From: Acidipila sp.
GTDB lineage: Bacteria; Acidobacteriota; Terriglobia; Acidiferrales; UBA7541
Direction of reading: 5' to 3'
DNA: 64,000 bases
Assembly (NCBI GenBank): GCA_010365215.1
Contig: JAAFGT010000003.1
Coordinates: forward strand, 53,234 to 117,233
In this document: positions 35,856-43,535 of the stretch, piece after piece
Layout: the number at the start of each line of letters is the position of its first letter
How positions within the stretch are numbered: the first letter of the stretch is position 1
Program-made: the position numbers and the translations under genes
Notes under the pieces: model-generated
The model's database searches: none
What the model saw: only the letters and a program-made list of their open reading frames with translations
What the model was told of the DNA's origin: nothing

Positions 35856-36836
35856 GTGACGAAGGACGGCGAATCAGCTAAGAGGGTATTCATCCTTGGA
35901 GCAGGCGCTTCAAAGGCCTGCGGACTGCCGCTAACCAACGAGTTGCTTCCAGATATCGTGTCGTCCCTTGGGACAAAACCCGTTCGGAAACGAGCTCTGA
36001 ATTTCATCAAGTACCTTTACCCATATTTTGAGCTGACTTGGGGCAATTATCCAAACGTGGAAGAATTACTTAGCCTTATGGACGTCTACGTTGAATTCAG
36101 TAAAAAAGTGAAAAGCAGCCACAAATTTGAGCCGGATGAAGTGGAAGAGCTAAAAGACGAGCTGTTGACAGCGATCAGTGTCAGCCTTTCGGAAAGGACC
36201 GCTAAGGTAAAGATTCAGAACACCCAATTCTTTCGGTTGGCGCAAATCATGCGACCCGGGGACGTTGTCGTCAGTTTCAACTGGGACGTCCTGCTAGAGA
36301 GCGCGCTAACCGAACTCAAACGCGGTTGGAACTATGAATTGAAGGGCGACAAGCTCGCGCTGTTGAAACCTCACGGTTCCGTCGACTGGTTTGATGGTGA
36401 GACAACCAGGATTAAGGCTAGTTTGACTTCACCGGTAATCGAGAAGATCGGCAGACTACGCGTTTTTCAATACTTTCGAATGCCACGACTCCGCTCCAGA
36501 ATGACACCGGTAATCGTCCCTCCGCTTATCAGGAAGAAGTGGAAATACCGAGAATTTGACAGAATTTGGCGGTGCGCGTGGCGCGCACTCCGGACCGCGA
36601 ACGAAATTCACATCATTGGATTCTCACTCCCGCCCGCAGACTTACACGTCAAGTTTGTGATTCGCAGCGCCGTACGAATCAACGAGGAAACGCGGACTAC
36701 ACCTCTGAAGGTTACAGTGGTCAATCCAGACAAAACCGTTTATTTGAGATTTGATCGGCTAATGAAAACCAAAGTGCACTACTTCGAGACCGGCTTTGGC
36801 GACATCGAACTTGAGGAGCTAACCGCTGTTCGGTGA
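35856..36836 (+). CDS. SIR2-like domain protein (putative defence effector)
   Basis: 326 residues from a GTG start with AGGAGA six bases upstream. Rossmann-type NAD site VFILGAGASKACGLPLTNEL, then the SIR2-like motifs DVVVSFNWDVLLESALTEL and LLKPHGSVDWFDG, and a late HIIGFSLPPADLHVKFVI. This is the SIR2-like family found in anti-phage proteins such as DSR and Thoeris ThsA, which deplete NAD+ on infection; that role here is inference. It stands alone, convergent with the MBL gene. No second effector domain is seen. Confidence 0.83.
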   Translation: MTKDGESAKRVFILGAGASKACGLPLTNELLPDIVSSLGTKPVRKRALNFIKYLYPYFELTWGNYPNVEELLSLMDVYVEFSKKVKSSHKFEPDEVEELKDELLTAISVSLSERTAKVKIQNTQFFRLAQIMRPGDVVVSFNWDVLLESALTELKRGWNYELKGDKLALLKPHGSVDWFDGETTRIKASLTSPVIEKIGRLRVFQYFRMPRLRSRMTPVIVPPLIRKKWKYREFDRIWRCAWRALRTANEIHIIGFSLPPADLHVKFVIRSAVRINEETRTTPLKVTVVNPDKTVYLRFDRLMKTKVHYFETGFGDIELEELTAVR

Positions 36837-36922
36837 AGATTCCCTCTCGAGAATGCCCGAAAGGGTTTCAGTGGGAACGCAATCTCCCGGATGTATCTCG
36901 CCCCCCAAAGTATCTTATCTTT

Positions 36923-37921
36923 CTAGGATGCCTCTCGCCCCTTCATGCACAGTGCCGAGGGCGCCGCATCTTCGATGAATTCTGTATGAGCTTCAAGGAT
37001 GGGTAGAACGGCCGCTCCGTCCTGCGCCAAGGTCAACCATATTGTGCCGGCGCAACATCTACGAGACTCTTTCCCTCTGGAAACTTTAGCAGTCAGGTGG
37101 GTCGGATCGGTCGTCGGCAATTGACTCGCACAGTGCTCGGAGAGTTGCGTACATAATATTCGAATCTTGGGTATTTCGCTGAGAACAGCAGCAATGATCT
37201 CTGGCCTTGGCGTATCGTATCTGCCTCTGCCAATTGAGAACACCAATTTCTCTGCCTTGCTCGCCTTGCAAAAGGACTTGGCGAAGGTCGACAAATTGCC
37301 GCTTGCAGCTCCGCCGCCGTGATGCGGGAAGACGGCAATCTCCACGGAAATATCACCACCGGCCTCAAGGAGATTTTCTAAGCCGATCTCGTCAATGTCC
37401 CCAGGAAGCAAGACCTTGGCTTTACCGTTTCTTAGCAGGCGAACAACCGCACTCATAGAGTTGCTCGTTAATTTTCTTCCCTTATGATCGTGACTCCCCG
37501 GACCTTTAGCAGCGAGGCCAGGAGTTGGAGCGAGAATCTCGATTCGAACTCTTGCCGTGTCAAAATCACCAGTCTGATTGGTCGTCAATCCAACTTCGAA
37601 CCGAACTGCTCCTGTCTTATTGGCCTCATCTAACAAGTAGGTGAGATCATTCCAGGTTGGAGAGTTCTTCATCGCGTCTGAATTGATTCGCACCATCCGG
37701 ACTACTACCGTTTTGGATTCGAAGAGGCTGACGAGACCCTTTATGTGATCCTCATCCGCGTGGGAAATAAGAACAGCCGCAATTTCCTCGATGCCTTCGC
37801 TCTCCAAGAACTCTAACAAGGTGGTCCCGGGCCCGGCATCGATGACAACAATCCTGTCATCAACTAGTACGGCGCAGTTCCCGTGACCTACATCGAGTAT
37901 TGCGAGGCTGGGCTCGACCAT
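36923..37921 (-). CDS. ComEC/Rec2-type metallo-beta-lactamase-fold hydrolase
   Basis: 332 residues, last gene of a four-gene minus-strand operon. Metal motif SHADEDHIKGL (H-x-D-x-D-H) follows a beta-sheet start LAILDVGHGNCAVLV. Later metal-site elements are VLLPGDIDEIG and VFPHHGGGAASG. An unusual Cys-rich C-terminus, ILCTQLSEHCA ... RRCCAGTIWLTL, is not part of the MBL core. No membrane or ComEC channel segments, so it is a soluble member; relatives are thought to be nucleases or phosphodiesterases. Its ATG lies four bases after the receiver gene. Confidence 0.86.
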   Translation of the reverse strand: MVEPSLAILDVGHGNCAVLVDDRIVVIDAGPGTTLLEFLESEGIEEIAAVLISHADEDHIKGLVSLFESKTVVVRMVRINSDAMKNSPTWNDLTYLLDEANKTGAVRFEVGLTTNQTGDFDTARVRIEILAPTPGLAAKGPGSHDHKGRKLTSNSMSAVVRLLRNGKAKVLLPGDIDEIGLENLLEAGGDISVEIAVFPHHGGGAASGNLSTFAKSFCKASKAEKLVFSIGRGRYDTPRPEIIAAVLSEIPKIRILCTQLSEHCASQLPTTDPTHLTAKVSRGKESRRCCAGTIWLTLAQDGAAVLPILEAHTEFIEDAAPSALCMKGREAS

Positions 37922-37925
37922 CGCT

Positions 37926-38603
37926 TTACTTTCTCACCGCAGGAAACTCGAAGTCCGTGAAAAAGAGAGCCTCCGGTTGCTCTGCTCCTTTGTTTATCTT
38001 CGCGAAGAATCGGACTCCTGGTTTGATCCGACGTCTAAGGTTGGACGGAACTAGATTGAGCGGCAGCCGGATAATCTCTTTCGAATCCCATCCGGAAATC
38101 GCAACATAAAAGAGTGCTGGCTTTAGACTCGGCTCTACGGATTCAACACGGACGAGTGTACGCCACGCCTTCCGGCTTTGGACGGGATCGTTTTTGAATT
38201 CACGCACACACCGTACGAGACCACTCGCAATCGTGTCTGGATTCACGTCATCGGAGGATATCAACGAAGGAATGTATCGAATGTACGGTCGTATTGCGTC
38301 GATGTCAGCGACACTCCACCGAGTACAAAGCACGGATGGACATGCAGCTTTGTATAGCTCCGCGGCCGCTTCGGCCCCATTGAAACGCGCGTATTGACCT
38401 TTGAGGCGGTGATCACAGATGACCGCGTCAACGTCTTCCTTTGCTCGCACAACAAACGTTTTCAGCTGAGGGAGCGGGCCGTCATCTGGCAGCGGCTGTA
38501 GGTCGGCATCGGTAACTGTAAACGCCATCGCCTTCCGCGCGGTCGGGTCGTCATCGATGATCTTGACGCGGTAAATGCTTTCCCCTAGAACACTCAGTCC
38601 CAT
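37926..38603 (-). CDS. Atypical response-regulator receiver protein
   Basis: 225 residues from ATG 38603, one base after the kinase-like gene stop; the open frame extends 15 codons into that gene. Receiver features: acidic pocket VKIIDDDPTARKAMAFTV, probable phospho-Asp in VDAVICDHRLKGQ, and a beta-4 Thr in VLCTRW. The beta-5 Lys-Pro expected in receivers is absent (IRYIPSLISSDD). The C-terminal 90 residues match no DNA-binding output domain known to me. Coupled to the dual-GHKL protein, it probably receives or senses its signal. Confidence 0.75.
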   Translation of the reverse strand: MGLSVLGESIYRVKIIDDDPTARKAMAFTVTDADLQPLPDDGPLPQLKTFVVRAKEDVDAVICDHRLKGQYARFNGAEAAAELYKAACPSVLCTRWSVADIDAIRPYIRYIPSLISSDDVNPDTIASGLVRCVREFKNDPVQSRKAWRTLVRVESVEPSLKPALFYVAISGWDSKEIIRLPLNLVPSNLRRRIKPGVRFFAKINKGAEQPEALFFTDFEFPAVRK

Positions 38604-38604
38604 A

Positions 38605-40677
38605 TTACTTTCCCAGTATCGGAAGTTCGACAATGAATTCAGCGCCACCCAAATCGCTCTGTGCTATGGCCTTCACCGACCCTCCGAGATCTTTTACAGC
38701 ATCATGGACGATCGCGAGCCCCAGTCCCGTCCCATTTGCCCGCGTCGTTTCGCCTGGAAGCCAGACATCGGTTGGGTCAATGCCTTTTATGCCAGGACCA
38801 TTGTCCTTGAAGTGCATCCGCAAATTCCCGTTCACTACCTCTGTGCAAATCGCAATCCTATAGGCCTTACCGTGAACCTGCTCAAACCATACCAGACTGT
38901 TGTTCAGGAAATTTGTGACCATCGATTCAAGGGCGGCTTTGGTCCCCCGAAGATACGGTTCTCCCTCCGCAAGGCTTGTCGCAACTTCCACCGCACGCTC
39001 TTCCAGGAGGGGCTGATAGACATCCAGTACTGATTGGATTGATTGATGAATTTCCACGTGGCTCGCTCTTCTTTTCTCGTGATCCAGGAGGCTGAAAGTG
39101 ACATTCCCTAACACCTTGAGCGCATCGACCGCGCGAATGATCAATTCAACGGGCTCGCTTAGCATTTCTGCGTACTTATTCCCAAATTCTTTCTCCCCCC
39201 TTCTTTTAATAGACTTTGCCGCCTGGTCGATCGATTTTATCGGATTGCCCGCGGATTCGTGGGCGAACGTCGCAGCAGTTATCCCCGCTGTGCTCAGGGT
39301 GCGGTAGAGCTGAACTTCCTTTCGCAACGTTTTGATTTCGTGCTCACGGACTACGTCGTACTTCTTGAAGGCCTGCTTGATGGCGCGCTGAGGTCGGCCT
39401 GGAACGCGTTCGATCGCCTCCTTGATTTTCAGCTTCGCCTTCAATGTCCGCTTCGGAGCTTCATGTCTTTCGCTGGCCCGTCTCTTTTGTGCTTGCTTCA
39501 TCCTGCAGCGGGCCATCCACTCAAGTGCGTCGTTAGCGAAACGCTTCAATTCAACGAACGTGTCGTTTTCAATGAAGCCGGACCGGTCAGTTTTCTGCAC
39601 CAAGCGATGCTTCGTGTCCCAAACCGAAATCCGACCTATCGAGTTGTTAGTAGAGGGACGCTCCTCTGGGCTCCGCGCGCGCTTCAGATTCATATCTAGC
39701 CAGTCATTCCCAGGATTTCCGTACGGGCTGACACGCAATCCGTTTTGATACACATGCACCCCGCCAAAAAGTCTCAGCCACTCACGGACTTCTTCAACGC
39801 TGGACGTTCGCGTGGAAAAGGTATCCTTGTTGAGGATGAATGCCCAAAGGTCAAACTGGCCTTCAGGAGACCTATATGCCGGGTGCTCCGACGCTGTACT
39901 TATGTCCGCATGTTGCGCAATAAAAAGCGCCTTTCCCTTCCAGTCGGTGATGGCTGCCTTTGCGTTGCCGTCTTTGTCTACCGTCGCAGACAGGTGGTAC
40001 TCGGAGTCCTGGAAATAGCGAGCTTGTACAAGCCTTTCGAGATCCTTGAAATGCGAGGCTTCCAAGGTTGGTTTGAAACCTTCCGGGTCATCGCCGAAAG
40101 GATCAGCCAAGAGAATTAGCGACCTTGCCAGCTTGCCCACATCGGGCCGACTTACCGGCTGCCGCAAATTTTCGATCGTAATCACTGTCCCCGAAGAAGT
40201 CCTCTTTACATCTTGGATTTCCTCTACCGCAAGCGGCACTTCTTCGACGACTTTCGCCGCTTCGTACATCGTCCAATCTATCTTCAGACGATGCTCCTTT
40301 TGGAAATTTTCCCGCGGCCAGCTTCGCAGAGTGACCGCGGTCCCCAATCGAAGCGCCGCGAGTCTCCCAAGACCTTTACTCCCTGCCGGAATTCGGTTAA
40401 GTCGAGTTCGTTGTTCGGGACTACGACCGGAGCGCCCAAGTACTAGCCAGCCATTAACGATTCCTTCGCCATCCATGCCGTCGCCGTCGTCTGACACCTC
40501 AATCGCGCCTCCGGCCTGGTCCGAGTTTCGGAGCACTACAGAACACTTTTTCGCGCTTGCATCGAAGGAATTTTTCACCAGCTCCAGAATGCTCTGATCA
40601 ATGCTGGGATTGAGTTCCTCGCCAAGCCGCTTGAGAATATCGGGCGAAAACCTAAAGGACGCAGACAGGTCCGTCAT
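38605..40677 (-). CDS. Dual-GHKL ATPase: MutL/Hsp90-like N-terminus plus histidine-kinase C-terminus
   Basis: 690 residues from ATG 40677 (RBS GGAGGG; ATGA overlap with the methyltransferase). The N-terminal GHKL ATPase has catalytic E32 and N36 in LELVKNSFDA, DDGDGM at 63-68 and GSKGLGR at 99-105. A 240-residue linker ends in a basic coiled coil (KRTLKAKLKIKEAIERV). The C-terminal kinase has an H-box FAHESAGNP with His473, N-box NFLNNSLVW, DNGPGI and GTGLGL. No membrane segments. Two complete ATP-binding modules in one chain, next to a receiver and a DNA methylase, suggest a cytosolic sensor or DNA-clamping ATPase. Confidence 0.85.
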   Translation of the reverse strand: MTDLSASFRFSPDILKRLGEELNPSIDQSILELVKNSFDASAKKCSVVLRNSDQAGGAIEVSDDGDGMDGEGIVNGWLVLGRSGRSPEQRTRLNRIPAGSKGLGRLAALRLGTAVTLRSWPRENFQKEHRLKIDWTMYEAAKVVEEVPLAVEEIQDVKRTSSGTVITIENLRQPVSRPDVGKLARSLILLADPFGDDPEGFKPTLEASHFKDLERLVQARYFQDSEYHLSATVDKDGNAKAAITDWKGKALFIAQHADISTASEHPAYRSPEGQFDLWAFILNKDTFSTRTSSVEEVREWLRLFGGVHVYQNGLRVSPYGNPGNDWLDMNLKRARSPEERPSTNNSIGRISVWDTKHRLVQKTDRSGFIENDTFVELKRFANDALEWMARCRMKQAQKRRASERHEAPKRTLKAKLKIKEAIERVPGRPQRAIKQAFKKYDVVREHEIKTLRKEVQLYRTLSTAGITAATFAHESAGNPIKSIDQAAKSIKRRGEKEFGNKYAEMLSEPVELIIRAVDALKVLGNVTFSLLDHEKRRASHVEIHQSIQSVLDVYQPLLEERAVEVATSLAEGEPYLRGTKAALESMVTNFLNNSLVWFEQVHGKAYRIAICTEVVNGNLRMHFKDNGPGIKGIDPTDVWLPGETTRANGTGLGLAIVHDAVKDLGGSVKAIAQSDLGGAEFIVELPILGK

Positions 40678-41975
40678 TCGTCCCTCCACGGTAAGTCGCC
40701 GAGAGCCGAGACTGTCAAATGACGACAGCGAATACGCCTATTCAACAGCTCATTAGTTCTCTGTTCATGGAGTAACTTCAGGAGATGCTCGCAGGTCCGG
40801 AGTGTCTTGTCCTTTGGCCGAAGAACAAGAAGATGGTTCTCAACCGCAATGTGACGTTTTCCCCGGACAAGCGTTGCTACCGCTCTGTTCCTGTCCTCGG
40901 GACGTGACGTTCGGCGAACAACGACAAAAGGAGGAATGACCGTCTTGCCTTCAAATCTCCGATTGTGGGCAATCTGAGTAACCGCTTGCCAGGAGGGTAA
41001 ATCACGCGCCTGAACAAAGGGATACCACGGACCACTATGTGGATCGCGGTATGAAACCACTGCTCCGACAGACACTTCAAATTTGTCACTTATTCGTTTT
41101 CCGCCCGTTTTCTTATCTGGGGTCCAAGGGATTCCTCGCTTGTCGTTTGGTTTCTTCCGAACTTGGCCTACCACAACGAAGACGTCAACGTCGGTGTGAC
41201 GATCGAAGCGCCCCATGATCTCTATCTTCTTGATCGCAACGGACTGCTCGAATGATTTCCGCCATTTTTCATACCGCGACCCACTTCGCAGAACATCCGG
41301 CAGGATCGCCATTAATTGCGTGCCCACCTCCGCGTTAGCCGCGCAAGCGTCCATGAATAAAGCAGCAGAGTTCACCTTCCCTTCACCCCAGCAGCATTCT
41401 TCGGGAGCGTGTACCAACGTGAAAGGAGGATTTACCAAAATGTGTGAGGCTTCTTTGTAGCTGCGCTCCTCCACGAGGCTTGATCCAACCGCGACGCTAG
41501 GGAAGAGTAGGTCAAAGTCTCGCAATTGGAACGGCTTTACTAGTGGGTGACGCACGACCCCCGCTAATGCCAACCGCAGTTTTGTGGCCCGAACAAATTC
41601 TGGATGTACGTCCAGAGCTATTACACGGCTACTCCAATGAGACAAGGTTGACTCTAGGTCGGACGCGCAAGACAGATGATTGACGAACGCCACCAGAAGG
41701 TCACCAACACCACATGCGGGATCAAATACTCTAGCCACAGTCTTCAATCTTGGGAGACCCGCAGCAACGACGGCGCGTTGCGCCATTCGAGATCCCGTGA
41801 AAAAGGCGCCCGCTGCGCGCAAACGGTCTAACGATACACGCTTCCGCAGCTCTGCCGATGGCTGACCGTCTAACGCAGCCTTAACCTGCTGTTGCCGTAT
41901 TTTATTGGCCGGCAGGCACACGGAGGCAACCAGAAGTTCCTCAAGATGCGACAAATATGGAGTAAAGGCTTTCAT
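40674..41975 (-). CDS. N6-adenine DNA methyltransferase (N-6 DNA_methylase family)
   Basis: 433 residues from ATG 41975; a GTG two codons earlier is possible. SAM-binding motif I VFDPACGVGDLLVAF and catalytic motif IV HILVNPPFTLVHAPEECC (NPPF). Further family features are QLMAILPDVLRSGSRYEKW and a VDVFVVVGQV strand. The C-terminal part (GPWYPFVQARDLPSWQAV) may be a target-recognition region. No restriction nuclease is fused. It is the first gene of the operon with the dual-GHKL, receiver and MBL genes, and its stop overlaps the next start by four bases. Confidence 0.87.
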   Translation of the reverse strand: MKAFTPYLSHLEELLVASVCLPANKIRQQQVKAALDGQPSAELRKRVSLDRLRAAGAFFTGSRMAQRAVVAAGLPRLKTVARVFDPACGVGDLLVAFVNHLSCASDLESTLSHWSSRVIALDVHPEFVRATKLRLALAGVVRHPLVKPFQLRDFDLLFPSVAVGSSLVEERSYKEASHILVNPPFTLVHAPEECCWGEGKVNSAALFMDACAANAEVGTQLMAILPDVLRSGSRYEKWRKSFEQSVAIKKIEIMGRFDRHTDVDVFVVVGQVRKKPNDKRGIPWTPDKKTGGKRISDKFEVSVGAVVSYRDPHSGPWYPFVQARDLPSWQAVTQIAHNRRFEGKTVIPPFVVVRRTSRPEDRNRAVATLVRGKRHIAVENHLLVLRPKDKTLRTCEHLLKLLHEQRTNELLNRRIRCRHLTVSALGDLPWRDE

Positions 41976-42527
41976 GTCCACAACCTATATATATCAGACC
42001 GAGTAGGCACCCAAGGGACATCTGAAGCGCGTCTCCCTGTCAGTAGGAGATCGGCAAGACTCGCCCGTCCAAGCGGCAAAGATCACTTGCGATCACGTGC
42101 GCGAACCGAGACGTTTTCGCGTGGGTTTTGACCGAGCAACATCGAGTCATTGGTGCCACCCCTGAGACTCTTTTCTTATTGCCGCCTTTGCCGCCTCGAC
42201 AAATCGCTAAGTCATTCATGGATGGTTGGTGGCGGTGGGGAACGAACCCAACGCCCAACGACTCGGACTAGGGTTGCGTTTTGAGGAATGGGTCGGGTGA
42301 CCTCGCAGAAAAACCGAGCAGCTGACGTTGCGCTGACCACTCGATTGGCAAGTGGGATCGAAAGTTCTCGAGCGCCAGTGTGGCGGGCTGCCAGAGGGCG
42401 AATAACTGACGGCGTCTGCGACAACCGCTTACCGCGTGACCTGCGAGAGTGCGCGCCCGAGGGCGCCTGGAGAATCGGGCGCCTGGAGAATCCCTACGGG
42501 CCTCCCCCGAGCGAACTGCCGATGACA
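41976..42527. other. Gap between the two defence operons, containing a recombinase 3'-end scar
   Basis: 552 bp upstream of the N6-methyltransferase. A possible promoter for that operon lies at its left end on the minus strand (TTGGGT, 17-bp spacer, TATATA), very close to the start codon, so it is uncertain. Positions 42309-42396 hold a recombinase 3'-end remnant (separate entry). No complete gene is recognised. Confidence 0.4.
42309..42396 (-). pseudogene. Remnant of the 3' end of a large serine recombinase gene
   Basis: The minus-strand translation reads LWQPATLALENFRSHLPIEW followed by SAQRQLLGF. The intact recombinase at 50145-51854 ends RQPATLTLENLRSHLPIEWA then AQRLLLGF and stops. At the DNA level 42309-42392 and 50147-50230 match at about 77 of 84 positions by eye, and similarity stops sharply on both sides. 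In the remnant the stop codon is lost. The fragment lies directly downstream of the DUF4420 gene, so the defence operon is bracketed by the two copies. Confidence 0.85.
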
Positions 42528-43535
42528 CTAGCGGTGCATGGACGAGGCTCCCGGATCGGTCGGAGCAGTCGCTATTCGCCAACGGGCACATGCCGCCATA
42601 GAGAGCGAATAAGCCACATCACCCACGCCGGGAGGTAATCCAGGAACGAAGCTTCGCTGAGTCAATTTAGGAAATGATTCGTCGACACGGTACAACTCTT
42701 CAGCTAGCACACGCAATGGACGTATATATCGACTTGCATCAACAGGATTGTATCCAGCCTTCGCCAGCCGCTCAGAGAATAGACTCTTTGCCTCGACGTC
42801 ATGACTCAGCAAGGTGTTTATCTGCTCTGCCAAAACAGGCATGGAATTTGCAGCGAGAGCATCGTCGGTAACGTGAAGACTGAACATGTAAAGCTGGCCA
42901 GTCTCCGGGGAATCCAGCTGTTCTAGATTGGCAATAAGGTGCACTGGCGCTTTTCCTGACCCCGATGAAGTTGCTTTTACCTCGACGGATCCGGCTGACC
43001 ATTGAAAATCGTGGCGAGCTCCGAGTGGCCCCTGCCATCTAGCAATGATGGCAGCCGACAAAGGCCCCATCCATCGAAGGAGAAACCAGAGTTCCCCGAA
43101 TAGACCCAGCGCTTGCTCGCGCGTCAGACCGGATTGATCAACTGCCCAGAATGAACGCCATCGGTCCAAGCATCTTGCCACGGCAGCCTTCGGGTTCAAA
43201 GGGTCAGCAGAAACTGCGGCAACGATATTTGCACCCAGCGCCGAGAATGTAGAATAGTGGGCAGGATGAAGACAAACCAGTTGAATGTAAGTCCGAGCCG
43301 AAGATTCCCCCACGCGTAACTCTTCGGTCTTGACCTCAAGGCCGCGTGTAATTGTCATTTTGAGCGGTTCTGTCCCTGCTGGCAAAACCACAAGCAACTG
43401 ACGCCTCCGCTCGGGATCAACCGCGACATATACAGGAGCTTGCGGAGGTAGACCCGGCGCTCGAATACCACTTAGCTGGCCAAACTCGGCATTGGGGAGG
43501 TCAGACCAAGCTTTCTCCATTTCTGAGGGTGTCAT
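42528..43535 (-). CDS. PD-(D/E)XK motif protein (DUF4420, MzaD-like)
   Basis: 335 residues, ATGA overlap with the Z1 gene. The nuclease core is visible as FGELWFLL (E148), RHDFQW with D176, and SVEVKATS with E185-x-K187. The N-terminus has a beta-rich region (PVYVAVDPERRRQLLVVLPA). This is the DUF4420 / PD-(D/E)XK family found with Z1 and MutL/MORC ATPases. It is presumably the DNA-cutting subunit of the system. It ends with VGDVAYSLSMAAC, the normal end of the family, so the recombinase scar downstream has not obviously truncated it. Confidence 0.88.
   Translation of the reverse strand: MTPSEMEKAWSDLPNAEFGQLSGIRAPGLPPQAPVYVAVDPERRRQLLVVLPAGTEPLKMTITRGLEVKTEELRVGESSARTYIQLVCLHPAHYSTFSALGANIVAAVSADPLNPKAAVARCLDRWRSFWAVDQSGLTREQALGLFGELWFLLRWMGPLSAAIIARWQGPLGARHDFQWSAGSVEVKATSSGSGKAPVHLIANLEQLDSPETGQLYMFSLHVTDDALAANSMPVLAEQINTLLSHDVEAKSLFSERLAKAGYNPVDASRYIRPLRVLAEELYRVDESFPKLTQRSFVPGLPPGVGDVAYSLSMAACARWRIATAPTDPGASSMHR

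Noticed and set aside
42040..42258. Small open frame between the defence operons
   Set aside because: No RBS, no motifs, and it lies in rearranged sequence beside the recombinase scar.
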